NCBI GenBank assembly: GCA_003487955.1
Contig: DNNJ01000122.1
Coordinates: 1 to 10,572, forward strand
Direction of reading: 5' to 3'
From: Clostridiales bacterium
Lineage (GTDB): Bacteria; Bacillota; Clostridia; Tissierellales; Sedimentibacteraceae
DNA length: 10,572 nt
How positions within the stretch are numbered: position 1 is the first letter of the stretch; every line of letters begins with the position of its first letter. The position numbers and the translations under genes were made by a program. This document shows positions 7,260 through 10,572 of this stretch, one piece after another. The notes under the pieces were generated by a model. It was not told the origin of the DNA. It searched no databases and saw only the letters and a program-made list of their open reading frames with translations.

Positions 7260-7313
7260 ATGGGAGGTGAAAAAAGGGAGATTCAACAAAAAATAGTACT
7301 TAACAAAAAGTAG
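7260..7313 (+). other. Possible 17-codon leader ORF in the cstA1 5' UTR
   Basis: ATG at 7260 opens a frame for MGGEKREIQQKIVLNKK, ending at TAG 7311-7313. It lacks its own good ribosome site. The strong block GGGAGGTG (7262-7269) lies inside it and precedes another short frame from GTG 7267 (nine codons). Either could be a leader peptide, or the block could be accidental. No Trp, His or other attenuation-type codon run is present. Confidence 0.2.
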
Positions 7314-7321
7314 TACTCAAC
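7288..7321. repeat. Two tandem 17-nt repeats in the cstA1 leader
   Basis: AAAAAATAGTACTTAAC (7288-7304) is followed directly by AAAAAGTAGTACTCAAC (7305-7321), matching at 15 of 17 positions. Each contains the palindrome AGTACT, 17 nt apart, about one and a half helical turns. They lie about 35-70 nt downstream of the predicted start site, so they could bind a repressor as DNA or a protein as RNA. cstA2 lacks them. Confidence 0.6.
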
Positions 7322-7385
7322 ACAATTTTTTCTTTATTTTTATTTTTTACATATTATTTTATTATATTAAAGGAGGTTTGTTTTT

Positions 7386-8843
7386 ATGGTTACTTTTTTG
7401 ATTGGTATCATAATTCTTGTTGGTGGCGGATATCTTTACGGCAGTTATTGTGAAAAGGTTTTCGGGCCTGATGACAGAGAAACCCCGGCAATTACTAAGG
7501 CAGACGGAGTAGACTTCGTAGTAATGAAAAAATGGAAAAACTCCCTGATTAATTTACTTAACATAGCAGGAACAGGACCTGTATTGGGACCAATACAAGG
7601 TATTTTGTTCGGACCTGTGGCATTTATAACTATTCCGTTGGGCTGCGTTCTTGCAGGCTCAATGCATGATTATTTCTCAGGCATGATTTCTATGCGTAAC
7701 GGCGGAGCACAAATGCCTAAATTAATTAAAAAGTTTTTAGGCGGAAAAGTATTTGGTTTTTACAATGTAGTTATCTGGATACTGATGCTTTTAGTTGGTG
7801 TAGTTTTCGTTTATACACCGGGAGACTTGATTGTAGCTGAACTGTTGAAACAAGAAGCTGTTGCTGCAAATCCAACAACTTGGATTGTTTATGCAGGCAT
7901 TTTCCTATACTATATTGTTGCAACAATATTCCCTATAGATACTATAATAGGAAGGATTTATCCAGTATTCGGTGCATTCCTGATTATATCAGCAGTTGGT
8001 ATTTTCTTCGGAATTTTATTCGGAGGCGGAGCATATTTACAGAACTTATCATTTGCCGGTATGTTTAGTCAGCATCCGAAAGGATTACCGTTTATACCTG
8101 TATTCTTTATAACGGTTGCCTGCGGTATACTGTCAGGATTCCATGCAACTCAGAACACCTTGATTGCAAGAACCGTTTCAAGTGAAAAAGAAGGAAAAAT
8201 GACGTTCTACAATATGATGCTTGTTGAAGGCTTCATTGCAATGTGCTGGGCAGGCGGTGCAATGGTACTGTTCGGTAAGGGGACAGATATGGCTACCGGT
8301 GCTACATTGATGGTAGGACTTGTATCAAGAGACTTCTTAGGAAACATCGGAGCAATTTTTGCAATAATCGGTGTTATAGTTCTTCCTATAACTTCAGGAG
8401 ACACAGCATTCAGAGGACTGAGATTAATGGTTGCAGAGCAGTTTAATATAGACCAGACCTCTACTCAAAAGAGAGTAAGCTTAAGTATTGCATTCTTCAT
8501 ACCTGCAGCTGTTATTCTTTATATTGCCAAAACAAATCCTGCAGGATTCTCAATATTATGGAGATACTTTGCATTTACAAATCAATTTGTTGCAACATTT
8601 GCATTGGCGACAATATCGATTTATCTGTATATAAACGGCAAGAATTACCTGGTATCATTGATTCCCGGAACATTCTATTTCTTCGTTACATTAAGCTTCA
8701 TATTTAATGCACAAATCGGTTTCAACCTGCCATGGTCTATAGCATATATATTGGGAGCTTTATGCTGTGTAGGCTATGTATGGTTTGTAAGACAAAGAGC
8801 AACAGTTCAAAAAGATCAAATTGTTCAAAACGTATTATCATAG
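7386..8843 (+). CDS. cstA: CstA family carbon-starvation transporter, copy 1
   Basis: The 485-residue membrane protein is of the short Firmicute CstA type; E. coli CstA has about 700 residues. E. coli CstA and its paralogue BtsT are linked to peptide and pyruvate uptake, but the substrate here cannot be read from sequence. Visible landmarks are IAGTGPVLGPIQG (60-72), HDYFSGMISMRNGG (94-107), SGFHATQNTLIARTVSSEKE (250-269) and ITSGDTAFRGLRLM (335-348), with a dozen or more hydrophobic segments. The ATG has AAAGGAGG about 9 nt upstream. It shares about 93% of residues with the second copy, with positions 276-439 identical. Differences cluster at the N terminus, around 150-270 and at 440-474. 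Its TAG stop lies within the first bases of the unexplained 3' element, and a hairpin terminator follows. Confidence 0.92.
   Translation: MVTFLIGIIILVGGGYLYGSYCEKVFGPDDRETPAITKADGVDFVVMKKWKNSLINLLNIAGTGPVLGPIQGILFGPVAFITIPLGCVLAGSMHDYFSGMISMRNGGAQMPKLIKKFLGGKVFGFYNVVIWILMLLVGVVFVYTPGDLIVAELLKQEAVAANPTTWIVYAGIFLYYIVATIFPIDTIIGRIYPVFGAFLIISAVGIFFGILFGGGAYLQNLSFAGMFSQHPKGLPFIPVFFITVACGILSGFHATQNTLIARTVSSEKEGKMTFYNMMLVEGFIAMCWAGGAMVLFGKGTDMATGATLMVGLVSRDFLGNIGAIFAIIGVIVLPITSGDTAFRGLRLMVAEQFNIDQTSTQKRVSLSIAFFIPAAVILYIAKTNPAGFSILWRYFAFTNQFVATFALATISIYLYINGKNYLVSLIPGTFYFFVTLSFIFNAQIGFNLPWSIAYILGALCCVGYVWFVRQRATVQKDQIVQNVLS
8364..8605 (+). other. Near-identical tract shared by the two cstA genes
   Basis: Over these 242 nt the copy at 10072-10313 differs at only two positions (8435 and 8528), including silent sites, whereas the first 120 nt of the genes differ at many silent and coding positions. 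An unbroken identical run covers 8436-8527. This uneven pattern suggests recent gene conversion between the copies. Confidence 0.65.
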
Positions 8844-8863
8844 ATGCCCTAACCCTATTTTTT
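8842..8863 (+). repeat. Stop-associated 20-nt element, copy 2
   Basis: GATGCCCTAACCCTATTTTT (8843-8862) overlaps the last base of the cstA1 TAG stop codon. Only here can it pair downstream: AGATG with CATCT (8889-8893) and TAACCC (8850-8855) with GGGTTA (8882-8887), with an internal loop between and a 26-nt apical loop. Confidence 0.75.
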
Positions 8864-8910
8864 CAAGCCAAAGCTAATTGCGGGTTATCATCTTTTAAAG
8901 TATATTTCAG

Positions 8911-8933
8911 GGCTGCCTCCGGCAGCCTTTTTT
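8911..8933 (+). terminator. Rho-independent terminator after cstA1
   Basis: GGCTGCC (8911-8917) pairs perfectly with GGCAGCC (8921-8927) around loop TCC, followed by TTTTTT (8928-8933). This is the strongest terminator in the window. It separates the two cstA genes into different transcripts. Confidence 0.93.
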
Positions 8934-9010
8934 AGATTTTGAGCTCCTTTTCTGCCTAAGCAACAGAGGTATCCCCTATAGATTGCCCAAAACTGGTATA
9001 TTTTGACTTA

Positions 9011-9039
9011 TTGACGATTTTTGTCGAATGTGATAACAT
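9011..9039 (+). promoter_or_regulatory. Promoter of cstA2 with a Spo0A box in the spacer
   Basis: TTGACG (9011-9016) and a weak -10 TAACAT (9034-9039) are 17 nt apart. TTTGTCGAA (9020-9028) is an exact match to the Spo0A core and lies between them, a position where binding would be expected to block transcription. Apart from the TTGAC hexamer, the sequence is unlike the cstA1 promoter. Confidence 0.45.
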
Positions 9040-9093
9040 AAAACTCTAAACTAGATTTGTAGGTTTAGAATATTTCACTTCTTAGGAGGACAC

Positions 9094-10551
9094 ATGGCAA
9101 CTTTTTTAATTGGAATTATTATTCTTATTGTCGGTGGTTATCTTTACGGTTTATACTGTGAAAAAGTCTTTGGTCCTGATGACAGAGAAACACCGGCTGT
9201 TACTAAAGCCGACGGAGTAGACTTCGTAGTAATGAAAAAATGGAAAAACTCCCTGATTAATTTACTAAACATAGCAGGGACTGGACCTGTATTGGGACCA
9301 ATACAGGGTATCTTGTTTGGACCTGTGGCATTTATAACTATTCCGTTGGGATGCGTTCTTGCAGGGTCAATGCATGATTATTTCTCCGGCATGATATCCA
9401 TGCGTAACGGAGGAGCACAAATGCCTAAATTGATTAAAAAGTATTTGGGCGGGAAAGTATTTGGTGTATACAATGTTATTATCTGGATACTTATGCTTTT
9501 GGTTGGTGTAGTTTTCGTTTATACACCGGGAGACTTGATTGTTTCTGAATTGATAAAACAGCAGCCTGTTGCTGCAAACCCGACAACTTGGATTGTTTAT
9601 GCCGGCATTTTCTTATACTATATTGTTGCAACAATATTCCCGATAGATGCAATAATCGGCAGAATCTATCCTGTATTCGGTGCATTCCTGATTATATCAG
9701 CAGTTGGAATCTTCTTTGGAATTTTATTCGGAGGCGGACAATATCTGACTAACTTATCATTTAACGGAATGTTCAGTCAGCATCCGGGCGGACTGCCGTT
9801 TATCCCTGTATTCTTTATAACAGTTGCCTGCGGTATACTGTCAGGATTCCATGCAACTCAAAATACTTTGATTGCGAGAACTGTTTCAAGCGAGAAGGAA
9901 GGAAAAACCACATTCTTTAACATGATGCTTGTTGAAGGTTTTATAGCAATGTGCTGGGCAGGCGGAGCAATGGTATTGTTCGGTAAAGGAACAGATATGG
10001 CTACCGGCGCAACATTGATGGTAGGACTTGTATCAAGAGACTTTTTAGGAAACATCGGAGCAATCTTTGCTATAATCGGTGTTATAGTTCTTCCTATAAC
10101 TTCAGGAGACACAGCATTCAGAGGACTGAGATTAATGGTTGCCGAGCAGTTTAATATAGACCAGACCTCTACTCAAAAGAGAGTAAGCTTAAGTATTGCA
10201 TTCTTCATACCTGCAGCTGTTATTCTTTATATTGCTAAAACAAATCCTGCAGGATTCTCAATATTATGGAGATACTTTGCATTTACAAATCAATTTGTTG
10301 CAACATTTGCATTAGCAACAATATCAATTTATCTTTATATTAACGGCAAGAATTATCTTGTATCATTGATTCCCGGAACATTCTATTTCTTCGTAACATT
10401 AAGCTTTATATTGAACGCACAAATCGGTTTCAGATTACCGTGGAATGTATCATATATATTGGCAGCAGTATTATCTACGGCATATATATGGTTTGTAAGA
10501 CAAAGAGCAACAACTCAAAAAGATCAAATCGTACAAAACGTATTATCATAA
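9094..10551 (+). CDS. cstA: CstA family carbon-starvation transporter, copy 2
   Basis: This is a tandem paralogue of the preceding gene, also 485 residues, with the same landmarks: IAGTGPVLGPIQG at 60-72, SGFHATQNT at 250-258 and ITSGDTAFR at 335-343. I count about 32 residue differences, mainly near residues 12-36 and 117-160, in the loop at 215-275, and in the last helix (LPWNVSYILAAVLSTAYIWF against LPWSIAYILGALCCVGYVWF). TAGGAGGA lies 3 nt before the ATG. Its promoter region is unrelated to that of copy 1 and carries a Spo0A-box-like site, so the two nearly identical transporters are probably expressed under different conditions. Whether the changed residues alter substrate choice cannot be judged from sequence. 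The stop is followed at once by the third copy of the unexplained element. No terminator is visible before the window ends. Confidence 0.92.
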   Translation: MATFLIGIIILIVGGYLYGLYCEKVFGPDDRETPAVTKADGVDFVVMKKWKNSLINLLNIAGTGPVLGPIQGILFGPVAFITIPLGCVLAGSMHDYFSGMISMRNGGAQMPKLIKKYLGGKVFGVYNVIIWILMLLVGVVFVYTPGDLIVSELIKQQPVAANPTTWIVYAGIFLYYIVATIFPIDAIIGRIYPVFGAFLIISAVGIFFGILFGGGQYLTNLSFNGMFSQHPGGLPFIPVFFITVACGILSGFHATQNTLIARTVSSEKEGKTTFFNMMLVEGFIAMCWAGGAMVLFGKGTDMATGATLMVGLVSRDFLGNIGAIFAIIGVIVLPITSGDTAFRGLRLMVAEQFNIDQTSTQKRVSLSIAFFIPAAVILYIAKTNPAGFSILWRYFAFTNQFVATFALATISIYLYINGKNYLVSLIPGTFYFFVTLSFILNAQIGFRLPWNVSYILAAVLSTAYIWFVRQRATTQKDQIVQNVLS

Positions 10552-10572
10552 AGATGCCCTAACCCTGTTTTT
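10552..10572 (+). repeat. Stop-associated 20-nt element, copy 3
   Basis: GATGCCCTAACCCTGTTTTT (10553-10572) lies directly after the cstA2 TAA, differing from the other copies by a single A-to-G change. The window ends in its T-run, so what follows cannot be assessed. Confidence 0.7.

Noticed and set aside
7260..7313. T-box or amino-acid attenuator before cstA1
   Set aside because: No specifier stem, T-box sequence or terminator hairpin is visible between 7246 and 7386.

Overview
The window looks like a chromosomal stretch from a low-GC Firmicute, most likely a spore-forming Clostridia member. The reasons are the strong A/T bias, AGGAGG-type ribosome binding sites, sigma-A promoters, short 485-residue CstA proteins, an Xpt-type xanthine phosphoribosyltransferase, and a fused Memo-like/AMMECR1 protein followed by its radical SAM partner. 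I cannot name the genus. All nine genes are on the + strand. No phage, insertion sequence, CRISPR array, rRNA or tRNA is visible.

Region 1 (1-1250): a gene-free A/T-rich leader with a perfect short palindrome and a Spo0A-box-like site, then a soluble protein with the layout of a sensor histidine kinase. Its phospho-acceptor His and its ATP-binding Asn and Gly residues are missing, so it looks like a pseudokinase. Region 2 (1200-2670): xpt followed by a cytosolic zinc-dependent phospholipase C-like protein, closed by a hairpin terminator. Region 3 (2668-6250): an apparent operon of a UMF1/Atg22-type transporter, a LigB/Memo-AMMECR1 fusion, and the AmmeMemoRadiSam radical SAM enzyme. The last two overlap by 4 nt. 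A dispersed repeat spans the transporter's stop codon. Region 4 (6285-7159): a DUF368 membrane protein of the PopT type (undecaprenyl-phosphate translocase family) with its own promoter. Region 5 (7218-10572): two tandem cstA genes, about 93% identical in protein, with unrelated upstream regions and a mosaic pattern of nucleotide identity that suggests gene conversion.

The most unusual signal is a 20-nt element (GATGCCCTAACCCT followed by A or G and a T-run). It begins at or within 2 nt of the stop codon of three genes: the radical SAM gene and both cstA copies, all in the same orientation. It is not a classical hairpin terminator and I do not recognise it. A second signal is that the xpt and cstA2 promoters share a TTTTTGTCG block resembling a Spo0A box inside the -35/-10 spacer. 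The pseudokinase has a similar site just upstream of its likely -10. These sites suggest, but do not prove, a link to sporulation or the transition state.
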